This document shows positions 20,133-29,915 of a DNA stretch of 64,000 bases, piece by piece. The DNA lies in assembly GCA_905234655.1 (NCBI GenBank), contig CAJOJG010000017.1, positions 1 to 64,000 on the forward strand. The letters run 5' to 3'. The translations under genes were made by a program, and so were the position numbers. The first letter of the stretch is position 1. Each line of letters starts with the position of its first letter. The notes below the pieces were generated by a model. It was not told the DNA's origin. It did not search any database and saw nothing but the letters and a program-made list of their open reading frames with translations. This stretch comes from an uncultured Bacteroidales bacterium (GTDB taxonomy: Bacteria > Bacteroidota > Bacteroidia > Bacteroidales > UBA3824).

Positions 20133-21121
20133 AGGTTCATGGAGTTTACTACCGACAATAGAGCATCATAATCCACAGGCACGACCCCCACCCTCTCGCA
20201 CACAAGACCTCCGGCGATGTTGGCAATCTTAGCGGCGGTGACGATGTCCATGCCCGAGGCGAGGCAAATACTTGCTGTGGCGATGACGGTATCGCCCGCG
20301 CCCGAAACGTCCGTGACTTCGCGTATCATCGACGGAAAACGGCTGTACCGCTCGCCGTCGGACAGAAAGACGCCATGCTCCGATAGCGTCACAAAACCAT
20401 ACTTATAGCCCAGCAAGTTCCTGAGCCTGCGCTCCGCCTCGAACAGCGCGTCGAAGTCGCCCTTGCCGATGCTCACGCCAACGCCTTCACACAATTCCTT
20501 GAAGTTTGGCTTGAAGACATCGACACCTTTATAATGAAGGAAATTGCGCTTTTTGGGGTCCACAAGCACAGGAATGTCCTTCTCATGCGCCAACTTGACG
20601 ACCTTCTCGATGAGCCACGGTGTTATTACGCCCTTGTCATAGTCCTCGAACACAATCGCACTGGCTCTGCCACCGCCCACGACAGACGCAATGCTGTCAT
20701 ACAGACGCTCCGAGATTTCAAAAGGTATTGGCGCAGTGACTTCCTCGTCAATCCTGAGCAGATGCTGTCCGGCGCATATAACGCGGTGCTTTATTGTGCT
20801 GACGCGCCCCGGGCATTTTATGATTCCGCCACAGTCGAGTGAGTCGCTTTCCATCAGCCGCATGAAGTCGTCGCCATGTACATCGTCGCCGATTACGGAA
20901 CATAATATTGGATTGGCTTTGAGCGACTTGACATTAAGCGCGACATTAGCCGCGCCGCCCATGCGTATCTCGCGCTTAGTGGCGTTGACGATGGGAATCG
21001 GAGCCTCCGGCGATATGCGCGTGACGCTACCCCAGATGTACGAGTCGGTCATTACATCGCCAATCACCACGACGTTCTGCTCCCTGAACCCGCCAAACGC
21101 CTGCGTAAAATCCATTGACAA
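20129..21121 (-). CDS. PfkB family kinase, RfaE1/HldE kinase-domain-like
   Basis: VVIGDVMTDSYIWGSVTRISPEAPIPIVNATKREIRMGGAANVALNVKSL, VSGAGDTVIAT. Confidence 0.9.
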   Translation of the reverse strand: MSMDFTQAFGGFREQNVVVIGDVMTDSYIWGSVTRISPEAPIPIVNATKREIRMGGAANVALNVKSLKANPILCSVIGDDVHGDDFMRLMESDSLDCGGIIKCPGRVSTIKHRVICAGQHLLRIDEEVTAPIPFEISERLYDSIASVVGGGRASAIVFEDYDKGVITPWLIEKVVKLAHEKDIPVLVDPKKRNFLHYKGVDVFKPNFKELCEGVGVSIGKGDFDALFEAERRLRNLLGYKYGFVTLSEHGVFLSDGERYSRFPSMIREVTDVSGAGDTVIATASICLASGMDIVTAAKIANIAGGLVCERVGVVPVDYDALLSVVNSMNL

Positions 21122-21155
21122 TTCTTTTCTGTGATGTTTTTTATGATGATACTTT

Positions 21156-22319
21156 TTACTTCATCGGCACGACGTACTCCTTGATGTCGTTGCCCGTGAC
21201 AACCTGGCCGCACAGGATGATGAGCCTTTCGAGGACATTACGGAACTCGCGGATATTGCCAGTCCAGTTTATCTTCTGCAACTCCTCGATAGCGTCCTGC
21301 GTGAACTCCTTCGGCGCGCCGTTATATTCCTCGCTGATCTGCCTGTTGAAATAGTCGACGAGCAGCGGGATGTCCTCGAGACGCTCGTTGAGCGACGGCA
21401 CTTTTATTATTATCACGCTCAGGCGGTGGTACAAGTCCTCGCGGAATCGTCCGGCCTTGATTTCCTCCTTGAGGTTCTTGTTTGTGGCGGCGATGACGCG
21501 GACATCGATGCTTATCTCCTTGTCGCTGCCGACACGCGAAATCTTGTTTTCCTGGAGCACGCGCAGAACCTTAGCCTGGGCAGCAAGCGACATGTCGCCA
21601 ATCTCGTCCAAGAAAATCGTTCCGCCGTTAGCCGCCTCGAACTTACCGCGCTGCTGCTTGACAGCCGAGGTGAACGCGCCCTTCTCGTGTCCGAAAAGTT
21701 CGCTCTCGATGAGTTCGGAGGGTATAGCCGCACAATTGACTTCCACGAAGGGGCCGCTCGCACGGTTGCTCTTCTCGTGCAGCCACCTTGAAACGACCTC
21801 CTTGCCTGTGCCGTTCTCGCCGAGAATCAGGACGCGGGCGTCAGTCGGAGCCACACGCTCTATCATCTCCTTCACGTGGCGGATTTTTTCGGAATCGCCA
21901 ATCATGTCGTACTTGTGCGTAATGCGGTGCTTGAGCTCCTTAGTCTCGGTGAGCAACGCCTTGCGCTCCGTCGCGTTCTTGATGACCACAAGCAGCCTGT
22001 TGAGGTCGATAGGCTTCTCGATAAAGTCGTATGCGCCTAACTTAATGGCCTCCACAGCGTTCTCCACCGTGCCATGACCAGAAATCATGACCACGGGCGT
22101 ATCTATGCCCATGGACATAATCTGAGCCAGGACTTCCATGCCGTCCACTTTCGGCATCTTGATGTCGCAGAGGATTATGTCACACTTGTTCTTCTTGACC
22201 ATCTCGATGCCTTCCACGCCGTCACACGCCAGGATTGTCTCGTGATTTTCGTATGATAATATGTCTTTAAGAGTGTTACGTATCGCACGCTCGTCGTCTA
22301 TAATGAGTACTTTTGCCAT
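21156..22319 (-). CDS. NtrC-type sigma-54 response regulator lacking a C-terminal Fis-type HTH
   Basis: Receiver (LIIDDERAIRNTL...ILCDIKMPKVDG), AAA+ (GENGTGKEVVSRWLHEKSNR, GAFTSA, GGTIFLDEIGDM); ends ...GNDIKEYVVPMK*. Confidence 0.93.
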   Translation of the reverse strand: MAKVLIIDDERAIRNTLKDILSYENHETILACDGVEGIEMVKKNKCDIILCDIKMPKVDGMEVLAQIMSMGIDTPVVMISGHGTVENAVEAIKLGAYDFIEKPIDLNRLLVVIKNATERKALLTETKELKHRITHKYDMIGDSEKIRHVKEMIERVAPTDARVLILGENGTGKEVVSRWLHEKSNRASGPFVEVNCAAIPSELIESELFGHEKGAFTSAVKQQRGKFEAANGGTIFLDEIGDMSLAAQAKVLRVLQENKISRVGSDKEISIDVRVIAATNKNLKEEIKAGRFREDLYHRLSVIIIKVPSLNERLEDIPLLVDYFNRQISEEYNGAPKEFTQDAIEELQKINWTGNIREFRNVLERLIILCGQVVTGNDIKEYVVPMK

Positions 22320-22471
22320 TACAATTTGCGTATTAAAAAGCGGTTAAAAAAAGTTTTTACAAAAATACAATAATTTTGATAGATTTTTCAAAAATAAAAA
22401 GTATTTTTCGGAAAAATTTTAAAGTTAAAAAGTTTATAAATTAAGAATCAAATTATTTTAACCGAAAAACC

Positions 22472-23383
22472 ATGAGAAACATATACGCCATAGGCGAGAC
22501 AGTGTTCGACATCATGCTGCGCGGCGGCAGACCAATAGGCGGCAACCCCGGCGGCTCGGTGCTTAACAGCGTCGTGACGCTCGGACGGCTCGGCATGAAG
22601 CCAATATTCATGTCCGACTTCTGCGACGACATGATTGGAAAGGTGATTTCGCAGTTCCTCGTCGACAACGGCGTCACGCCCAAGCACCTCGTGGACGGCT
22701 CGACGATGCAGACTTCCATCGCCCTCGCCTTCCTCAACAAGGACAATGACGCTCAATACGAGTTCTACAAACAGCACCCGAAATCGCCCGACCTGTCGCT
22801 CTTCGAGGCGGACTTCAAGAAGGACGACATCCTGCTTTTCGGCTCGTACTACGCCATCATGCCCGAAATCCGCGAAGGCGTAAAGCACCTCGTGTCCTTG
22901 GCGCGCAAGCAGGGCGCAATCATCGTCTACGACCCCAACTTCCGGAAGCCGCACCTCAAGGACTTGCCCACTGTAAAGAAGTCCATCGAGGAGAACATCG
23001 CGCTCTCGGACGTGATAAAAGGCAGCGACGAGGACTACAAGCTCATCTTCAACTGCGAATGGGAGGCGAGCGTCTTTGAACAACTGTCGGCCATTAACCG
23101 CAATGCCGTGTTATTCTATACGAAAGGCAAGGACGGCTGCACATACTACCACCGTGGCGTAACGCTCGAATATCCAGTGCCGAAGATAAAGCCCGTAAGC
23201 ACAATCGGCGCGGGCGACAACTTCAACGCCGGCATCGTCTACGGCATCGTAAAGAACAACCTCACACGCAACGACATCCGCGCTAACATAAACAAGACGG
23301 CGGTCGACGAAATCGTCAGACACGCCGTCAAGTTCTCGCAGGAAGTCTGCATGAGCAGTGAAAACTACATCTCAAGACCCTAA
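22472..23383 (+). CDS. PfkB family carbohydrate kinase (fructokinase-like)
   Basis: YAIGETVFDIMLRGGRPIGGNPGGSVLNSVVTLGRLG, TIGAGDNFNAGIVYG. Confidence 0.9.
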   Translation: MRNIYAIGETVFDIMLRGGRPIGGNPGGSVLNSVVTLGRLGMKPIFMSDFCDDMIGKVISQFLVDNGVTPKHLVDGSTMQTSIALAFLNKDNDAQYEFYKQHPKSPDLSLFEADFKKDDILLFGSYYAIMPEIREGVKHLVSLARKQGAIIVYDPNFRKPHLKDLPTVKKSIEENIALSDVIKGSDEDYKLIFNCEWEASVFEQLSAINRNAVLFYTKGKDGCTYYHRGVTLEYPVPKIKPVSTIGAGDNFNAGIVYGIVKNNLTRNDIRANINKTAVDEIVRHAVKFSQEVCMSSENYISRP

Positions 23384-24021
23384 TCCAACTCGAAAGAGCT
23401 GAGGAACTTCTTGGAATCCTTGTCGGAAATCTCGGAATTTGCGGCGATGGTGCCGAACTGGTAGTAGCGGCGGCCGACGAAATAACTCCTCATGTTGATT
23501 TTGATGGAGTCGTTGCATGTGCCGGTGAAAGTAATGCCCTTATTGCCGCCGAGACGCTCCTCGACAGTCGAGCCAGCCTTCGCGCCGAAGTTCTTCAGGA
23601 AGTTGGAGGCTTCGAGCTTCAGCTTCTCGTTAGTGTTCGAATCAGTAATCACGCCGACGGGATAGTCCTTGTAGACAGCCACATACATCGCGCTGTTACT
23701 TATCTGGTCCACGTACTGGAAAATCTGGACCATGCCCGCCTTGTTAGTCTCCTCGGACACGATAGGGCCGTCCGGCGGATTGAGGAAGTTGATGGAGAAC
23801 TTTCCATTATTAGAATGGAAGCTCTTCTTGGTGTAGCTGTCCGTGTCCGTAGTGGTCGTCGTAGTCGTCGTGGTCGTGTTCCCATTGTCGTCCGTGGTGG
23901 TCGTGGTAGTGGTGGTCGTGGAGCCGCCATTATTAGTCTTCTTGTTCTGGTAGGTAGTCTCCATACAGCCACTGAACATCGCTGCCGAACACAACGCAGC
24001 AACTATAAACAATCGTTTCAT
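23380..24021 (-). CDS. Lipoprotein with two poly-threonine linker blocks
   Basis: Lipobox MFSGCMETTYQ, then GGS(T)9DDNGN(T)10DTD and a ~145 aa folded domain. Confidence 0.8.
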   Translation of the reverse strand: MKRLFIVAALCSAAMFSGCMETTYQNKKTNNGGSTTTTTTTTTDDNGNTTTTTTTTTTDTDSYTKKSFHSNNGKFSINFLNPPDGPIVSEETNKAGMVQIFQYVDQISNSAMYVAVYKDYPVGVITDSNTNEKLKLEASNFLKNFGAKAGSTVEERLGGNKGITFTGTCNDSIKINMRSYFVGRRYYQFGTIAANSEISDKDSKKFLSSFELD

Positions 24022-24232
24022 AATGTTAAATAAATTAATTGGTTATTTTCTTGTGCAAATATAATCATAAAATCCAAAAAAATATTTTACTTTGCACCTA
24101 AAATAAAAAAAAACTAATTCTTTTTGTCAAATTCCTTATGGTATGGATTTTGATTAAAGGATATTGAACGTTTTTATAAGAAAACACAAACAGAATTAAA
24201 TTCAACCCAACACTATAACACATATTCACGTT

Positions 24233-24859
24233 ATGAAAAAAAAGACTTTGACACTAATACTCACGATGGCGTTAATGCTTATATCTAACACGATATTCGC
24301 CACCGGCATAGACCCACAAGAGACAGGCGCGCTCCCCGTCGCGGTGTCATGCGAAGGAGACAGCCCGTGCTTTGTGGACGACCACGAGCCTGAGATTCCG
24401 GTCTTCTGGTATTTCATCCGAATCCGCATCGACGGCAAGAAACGCGAAGTAGAGATAACCGGCGGCGGCGGAAAAATATCCTCCGGCACCAAAAAGGCGT
24501 TCTCGAAGGCCGTATGGTGGGGCATCGCCCACCGTCAGATGGCCGTAGGCCCGTTCTACAGCGAGGCAGAGGCTTTGAACTCGAAGATTTACTACAAGAA
24601 GACCAAGGACAAAATCAACGAAATCCCACAGGCGACCGCGCCGAGCACGATGCACTGGTTTGAAGTCCAGTTGACCGAGCTCAAGAGGCTTAACAGCTTC
24701 GAGTTCACGCACAGCCCCGCCGCCGTTTCGTCCGGCTCCGCCGAAACCTTCACGGACGCGCTCTACGAAGGCCTCTCGTTCCAACGCCTTTCCATCGGCC
24801 CGTTCTGGGACTACACACAGGCGGAGGAGGCGAAGTCCATCTACCGTCTTAACGAATAG
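24233..24859 (+). CDS. Secreted protein with two SPOR-like repeats (tentative)
   Basis: Signal peptide; two similar blocks, 'FYFIRIRIDGKKR..AVGPFYSEAEAL' type and 'HWFEVQLTELKRL..SIGPFWDYTQAEEA'. Confidence 0.55.
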   Translation: MKKKTLTLILTMALMLISNTIFATGIDPQETGALPVAVSCEGDSPCFVDDHEPEIPVFWYFIRIRIDGKKREVEITGGGGKISSGTKKAFSKAVWWGIAHRQMAVGPFYSEAEALNSKIYYKKTKDKINEIPQATAPSTMHWFEVQLTELKRLNSFEFTHSPAAVSSGSAETFTDALYEGLSFQRLSIGPFWDYTQAEEAKSIYRLNE

Positions 24860-24895
24860 TTTTTCCCCACAGTCCACCCCTAAAATGCGCAGAAA

Positions 24896-25474
24896 ATGGC
24901 GGTCACTGGTCTGTACTTCGGGTCGTTCAACCCCGTGCACAACGGGCATCTGATGCTCGCGAACTACCTCGTGGAAAACTCGGGGCTTGATGTTCTGTGG
25001 TTTGTCATCAGCCCACAGAACCCTTTCAAGACCAAGGAATCACTGCTGCCTGACTACCAGCGGCTCGAACTGATGAACCGCGCAATAGAGGGCTATAAAA
25101 AATTTGCGGCTTGCGACATCGAGTTTTCGATGCCCAAGCCGTCTTATACTATCGACACCCTCACCTATCTGAAAGAAAAATATCCTAAGCGCGAGTTTGC
25201 GCTCATCATGGGCACTGACAATCTCGAAAGGCTCGACCGCTGGAAGAATTACGAACAAATCCTCAACAACCACAAAATCATTGTCTTTCCCCGCAATGGC
25301 TCCGACGGCGGCTCTCTCCGCTCCCACCCCAATATCCAAATCGTGAACACTCCTATTATAGAGGTGTCCAGCACTTTCATCCGCGAATCCGTCCGCGCCG
25401 GAAAGGATGTGAGGTTCTTCATGCCGGAAAGGGTTTTCCAATATATCGATGAAATGAATTTCTGGAAACGGTAG
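24896..25474 (+). CDS. nadD: Nicotinate-nucleotide adenylyltransferase
   Basis: GLYFGSFNPVHNGHLMLANYL, PSYTIDTL, FALIMGTDNLERLDRWKN, VSSTFIRESVRAGKDVRFFMPE. Confidence 0.93.
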   Translation: MAVTGLYFGSFNPVHNGHLMLANYLVENSGLDVLWFVISPQNPFKTKESLLPDYQRLELMNRAIEGYKKFAACDIEFSMPKPSYTIDTLTYLKEKYPKREFALIMGTDNLERLDRWKNYEQILNNHKIIVFPRNGSDGGSLRSHPNIQIVNTPIIEVSSTFIRESVRAGKDVRFFMPERVFQYIDEMNFWKR

Positions 25475-25501
25475 TTTTTTTCCACTATGAAATAAAGAAA
25501 T

Positions 25502-25530
25502 GCCCGGCGGATTTGCGCCGGGCTTTTGGA
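25502..25530. terminator. Terminator-like hairpin
   Basis: GCCCGGCGgatttGCGCCGGGCtttt. Confidence 0.7.
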
Positions 25531-25567
25531 TTTTGATTTTTAAGTTGATGTTCTGTGTGTGGCTGTC

Positions 25568-25732
25568 TTAGTCGAGGTAGTCGTTGCGGTAGTACTGGTT
25601 GCCGTCGGGACTGCTTGCGGCGAGTAGGACTGGTACAGTGGGCAGTTCGAGGACTTCGATCATGGGTGGCGTGTAGGGCTTCTTGGATGCGCCTACGGGC
25701 GTTGGTACTGTTGTTTCTATTGGTGTTTCCAT
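25568..25732 (-). CDS. Small 54-aa peptide of the 'YxPPxIEVxE...LLAAS' type
   Basis: METPIETTVPTPVGASKKPYTPPMIEVLELPTVPVLLAASSPDGNQYYRNDYLD*, read from the reverse complement; below the ORF-track length cut-off. Confidence 0.6.
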   Translation of the reverse strand: METPIETTVPTPVGASKKPYTPPMIEVLELPTVPVLLAASSPDGNQYYRNDYLD

Positions 25733-25738
25733 TGGTTT

Positions 25739-26617
25739 TTAGTATTTAAGTTTGTATGTTTTGTTGTTGATGAGGACGATGACGATGCCGGGGCGAGGCG
25801 GCAGGTGGATTTCGTCGCGGTCGGTGGCGGTGATGCCTTTGAACTGCCATTTAGAGTCTATCGTCGTGGTCTTTTCGACGGTGCGGACGAGCGTTACGCC
25901 AGTGAAGGTAATGCCGCCTTCGATGTCCGCTGTGGGTTTGAAAAGGTAGGGCGTGTCGGGGTCTGTGGTGGTGACGGCAGTGGATGCCTCGGCTACCCAC
26001 CATTTGTCGTCCTGTTCGTAGATACGGTCGATGGTGTGAAGTGTGCCGTTAAGGACAGATGCATCGAAGGCGAAGGGAAGCATTATCGTCGAGGTCTGGT
26101 AGCCGACGATGCCGCCGACTTTGTCAGAGCCTTTGATTGTGCTGTTGACGAGTATTACGTTCTGGACAGTGCCTTTGTACATGTTGCCGAAAAGACCTTT
26201 GTATGTGCCGGAAGTGGATGTGATTTTGATTCCGCTGATGGTGTGGTTGCCGCCGTCGTAGATGCCGTGGAATGATTTCCCACTTGGCGTAGAATGTGCG
26301 GTCGCCAGTAGAGCCGGACTTGATTTTCGTTACGGCCGTGCCGCTGAAATCTTCGTTTTCGTACCAGCCCATGAAGTCGTAGCCGTCCCGCTTTGGGGTG
26401 TGTAGGGTGATGTCTTTGGATTCGATTGTGTATTTGGTGGGTGTCCATTTGGCGTAGAGCGTATAGTCGCGGGGTTCGGCAGAGGGGATCTGGGTGATTT
26501 GGCTGCCTGAAAAGTCGGCTTCGTAGTACCAAGCGGCGGTGTAGCCAAGTTTTTCGGGCGTTGGAAAAAACAAACTTTACTTTTTGTAAAGTCGGTGGTT
26601 TTGGTGTTGTTTCTCAT
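25739..26617 (-). pseudogene. Remnant of an InlB B-repeat / GLUG surface protein, frameshifted
   Basis: Frame 1: LGYTAAWYYEADFSGSQITQIPSAEPRDYTLYAKWTPTKYTI...KRDGYDFMGWYENEDFSGTAVTKIKSGSTGDRTFYAKWEI. The reading shifts to GLUG-like MYKGTVQNVILVNSTIKGSDKVGGIVGYQTST...NNKTYKLKY*. Confidence 0.75.
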
Positions 26618-26943
26618 ATTTTATGCTTTAAAAAATTTATGTGATTTTTTGATTTCCTGACAAAGTTATGAAACATAAAAATATTTTTGGTTGGCATGGG
26701 CAAACTTTCGGTTGGCATAGAGGGTATTTTGTTGTTACAGGTATCTGTGGCGGGGGTCGGTTTTTTGGGATTTTTGATGAAAAATAGCGGATTTTGGTGG
26801 GTTTAACGATTTGTTAACATTGGGAAGTTGCGGGAAGTCGACTTTTTGTAAGGTTTGGTTAGAAAGTAAAGTTTCGGGTGAAGTGGATTGTGGTAATGTG
26901 GTGTGGGCGAAGGGATTCGCTATGAGGTGGAAATTTTTTTGGT

Positions 26944-27040
26944 CACGGAAAACACGGAAGGGAGGATGTTTTTCTGTGTTTTCTGTGTTTTCCGTGTCCA
27001 AAAAAGATTTTAACTACGAAAAACACGAAAAACACGAAAT
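26944..27040. repeat. Intergenic word-repeat palindrome (AAAACACGG / CCGTGTTTT words)
   Basis: cacggaaaacacggaag...tctgtgttttctgtgttttccgtgtcc...cgaaaaacacgaaaaacacgaaa. Confidence 0.5.
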
Positions 27041-27178
27041 TTTACGGGCTGTGGGGCGGTATTTGTATAGATATGAGTTAACAGGGGCAAAGGTAATTGT
27101 TTTTCGGAATTGCAAAAAATAATTTTCAGATTTCAAAATATTGTTGCATCTTTGCATTGTCATCAAAAATTGCAGGCT

Positions 27179-28478
27179 ATGAAAAAGATTCCAATCGGCA
27201 TACAGTCGTTTTCGGCGTTGATAAGGGAGGGTTTTGTCTATCTCGACAAGACGGATATGATTTATAATATCGCCAATACCAAGGCGTGTTATTTCCTGTC
27301 GCGACCGAGGCGGTTTGGCAAAAGCCTTACGCTCAGTACGTTGCATGAATATTTCGACGGACAGAAGGATTTGTTTGTCGGCACGAAGATGGAACAATTG
27401 GAACAGAAATGGGAAACGTATCCGGTGCTGCATTTTGATTTCAACAATGAGGAATACAAAACTTCAAATGACGTGAAGTCGCGTATCAATTATTATTTGT
27501 CGCAATACGAAAAAATCTACGGTCATGATGTGGCAAGCGAAACGATTGCGCAACGGTTTGAGTCGTTGGTAAAAGCCGCTGCATCACAGACCGGCAAAAA
27601 GGTCGTCGTACTCGTTGACGAATATGACAAGCCATTGATTAACAATATTTTGAACGACGACCTCAAAGACGAAATCCGCACCGTCCTAAAACCGTTTTAT
27701 GGCGTGTTGAAGACCTGCGACGACAATATCAAGATTGCGTTCATCACCGGCGTTACTCGTTTCAGCAAGGTGAGCCTTTTCAGCGACATCAACAATCTTT
27801 CCGACATATCGCAAGAGCGCGAGTTTTCAACGCTTTGCGGAATCACCGAACAAGAAATCCACGAGCAACTCGACGGTTATGTGCAGGAAATGGCGACTGC
27901 CAACGGCATCAGCAAAGAGGATTGCTACAAGGAACTCAAAACATGGTATGAAGGCTATCATTTCAGCAAAAATGTGGTTGACATATACAATCCGTTCGGT
28001 CTAATGAAGGCGTTGCATAGTCAAGAGTTCAGCGATTATTGGTTTGAGAGCGGCACGCCGACTTTCCTCGTCAAGGTGATTAAGAAACACAACATGAATC
28101 TCTGCGACCTCGACAATGTGCGCAGGACCGAGCAACAGTTGGCGAAGATTGACAATTTCAACAACGACCCCGTGCCGTTGCTTTATCAGAGCGGATACCT
28201 GACTATCAAGGGTTACGACCCGGTTCTGAAACGCTACACGCTGTCTATGCCCAACAAGGAAATCGGCGAGGCGTTGCCGAAAGTCATCCTCAATTTCAAC
28301 TTTCCGAAGACCGACGGCGGCGAAGTTCAAGGTAGATAAGTCCGCAAAAGATGCCCTCGACCAAATCAACAGCAAGGAATACGCTATTCCGTTCAGCGTT
28401 GACGACAGGAAACTATACAAGGTCGGCGTAAGTTTCTCGTCTGAGACACGAAAAATCGCCGAATGGGTGAAAGGATAG
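27179..28478 (+). pseudogene. AAA-ATPase / PD-(D/E)XK nuclease family protein with internal deletion and frameshift
   Basis: The N-terminal ATPase is intact (MKKIPIGIQSFSALIREGFVYLDKTDMIY...YFLSRPRRFGKSLTLSTLHEYF...VVVLVDEYDKPL). The C-terminal tail KFKVDKSAKDALDQINSKEYAIPFSVDDRKLYKVGVSFSSETRKIAEWVKG* is in another frame from about 28322, and the nuclease core between them is missing. Confidence 0.8.
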
Positions 28479-28517
28479 ATTTGTAGTTGTATATTGAAGG
28501 ATAAAAAATCCCGTCCG

Positions 28518-29915
28518 TCATTCCCTTCTCAGCGCGTCGAGCGGGTCGATGCTGGCAGCGCGGTTAGCGGGATAGACGGAGGCGAGGACGCTGACGACCA
28601 CAGAAAACAGAATCGCCGCCAATGCCAATGTCCATGAAAAATCAAAAAATTCAAGGTTGCAGCCGATGATTTTGCCGATTTGGGTGTTTGCAAACGAACT
28701 TGCAGCCTGGGACGCGAGTTTGGCGCCAGCAACGCCACACACACCGCCAACAAAACCTATGAACGCCGCCTCGACGTAGAATATCAACTTAATCTGGAAC
28801 TGTGTGCCGCCGAGCGACTTCATGATTCCAATCTCCTTGCGCCGCTCGTAAATCGCCATTATCAGGGTGTTGACAATCCCCAAAACCGACACCACCAACG
28901 CGATGACTCCCACGGCCGCAAATATGGAATCCAACATGAGGAAAAGATTTTCGATGTCGTCGAGTTTGTCGCCGACGGAAAAGACCTGAAGCCCCATTTC
29001 TTCAAGCCAGAACTTGACAGTCTTGAGGTTGCGGTGCTCCTTTACGCGGACGTGGACGGAGCCATACTTGTTCTTGCTGTCAATCTTGCCGTCCATGATG
29101 TCGTATATGCTGCGCAGGTCGATGCAAGGCACGTAGTCGATGGCCTTCGACGGAATGAAGACATCGGAACTGTTAAAAACGCCGGACGAAAACGCGCCGT
29201 TGTCGATAATGCCGGCGATACGGAGCGAGGTGTATTCATTGCTGAGCGGCAGTTCGTTCTTGCGTGGGTTCGCGGTGCTGAATTTTGAAACGTCAAAAAC
29301 CCTCGTGACGACAGTCAACTCCTTGCCTATCACTGAATCCAACGGCAGGACAAGCACATCGCCGCCCAGCCCTACATTGTCGCTCTCGCCTTCGATGAGG
29401 ATTTTCATCTGCTGGAGCATCTGGCGGCTGACGATGACCCTCGGCTCGTCTGCGGACTTGAAAAACCGGCCGCGTGTGATGTTGATGAAAGGCGGATAGC
29501 CGCCCATCTCCATCGGCACGGCCTTGAGGCTCGCCTTCACGGAACGTCCGGCGAGTTGGATTGTGGCAGGCTTGGAAACTATCGGGAAGGCAATCGCCAC
29601 CTCGTTCCATTCGCCAATGCCCGAGATGACAGAATCATTAAGCGGCACTTCCTCCTTATTCTGTGAAAGGATATTGGTTCCACGGCTCGAGCCAGGGTCG
29701 TCGGGGTCGATGGCACGGCTCGTGGCGGTAAGGCCTGTGAAAATGTCGTTATTTTCCATCGAAAGAGAGATGTTTTCCGTAATGCCCTGCGCAAACGAAA
29801 TCATCGCCGCAAGCGAGCCGATGCCGACCGCCACGCCGAGGGACGTGAGGATTGTGCGCATAGTGTTGCGGCGCAGGTTGTAAAATGCAAGTATGGCTAT
29901 ATCAGAGGCTTTCAT
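28518..29915 (-). CDS. ABC transporter permease (FtsX/MacB type)
   Basis: AFYNLRRNTMRTILTSLGVAVGIGSLAAMISFAQG; C-terminal IYERRKEIGIMKSLGGTQFQIKLIFYVEAAFIGFVGGV. Confidence 0.93.
   Translation of the reverse strand: MKASDIAILAFYNLRRNTMRTILTSLGVAVGIGSLAAMISFAQGITENISLSMENNDIFTGLTATSRAIDPDDPGSSRGTNILSQNKEEVPLNDSVISGIGEWNEVAIAFPIVSKPATIQLAGRSVKASLKAVPMEMGGYPPFINITRGRFFKSADEPRVIVSRQMLQQMKILIEGESDNVGLGGDVLVLPLDSVIGKELTVVTRVFDVSKFSTANPRKNELPLSNEYTSLRIAGIIDNGAFSSGVFNSSDVFIPSKAIDYVPCIDLRSIYDIMDGKIDSKNKYGSVHVRVKEHRNLKTVKFWLEEMGLQVFSVGDKLDDIENLFLMLDSIFAAVGVIALVVSVLGIVNTLIMAIYERRKEIGIMKSLGGTQFQIKLIFYVEAAFIGFVGGVCGVAGAKLASQAASSFANTQIGKIIGCNLEFFDFSWTLALAAILFSVVVSVLASVYPANRAASIDPLDALRRE

Noticed and set aside
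21156-22319. GAFTSA instead of GAFTGA in the sigma-54 activator loop
   Set aside because: I recall this variant as frequent in Bacteroidetes NtrC-type regulators; not unusual in itself.
25805-26275. Plus-strand 156-aa ORF over the InlB/GLUG remnant
   Set aside because: The minus strand has recognisable GLUG/InlB motifs; the plus ORF has none.
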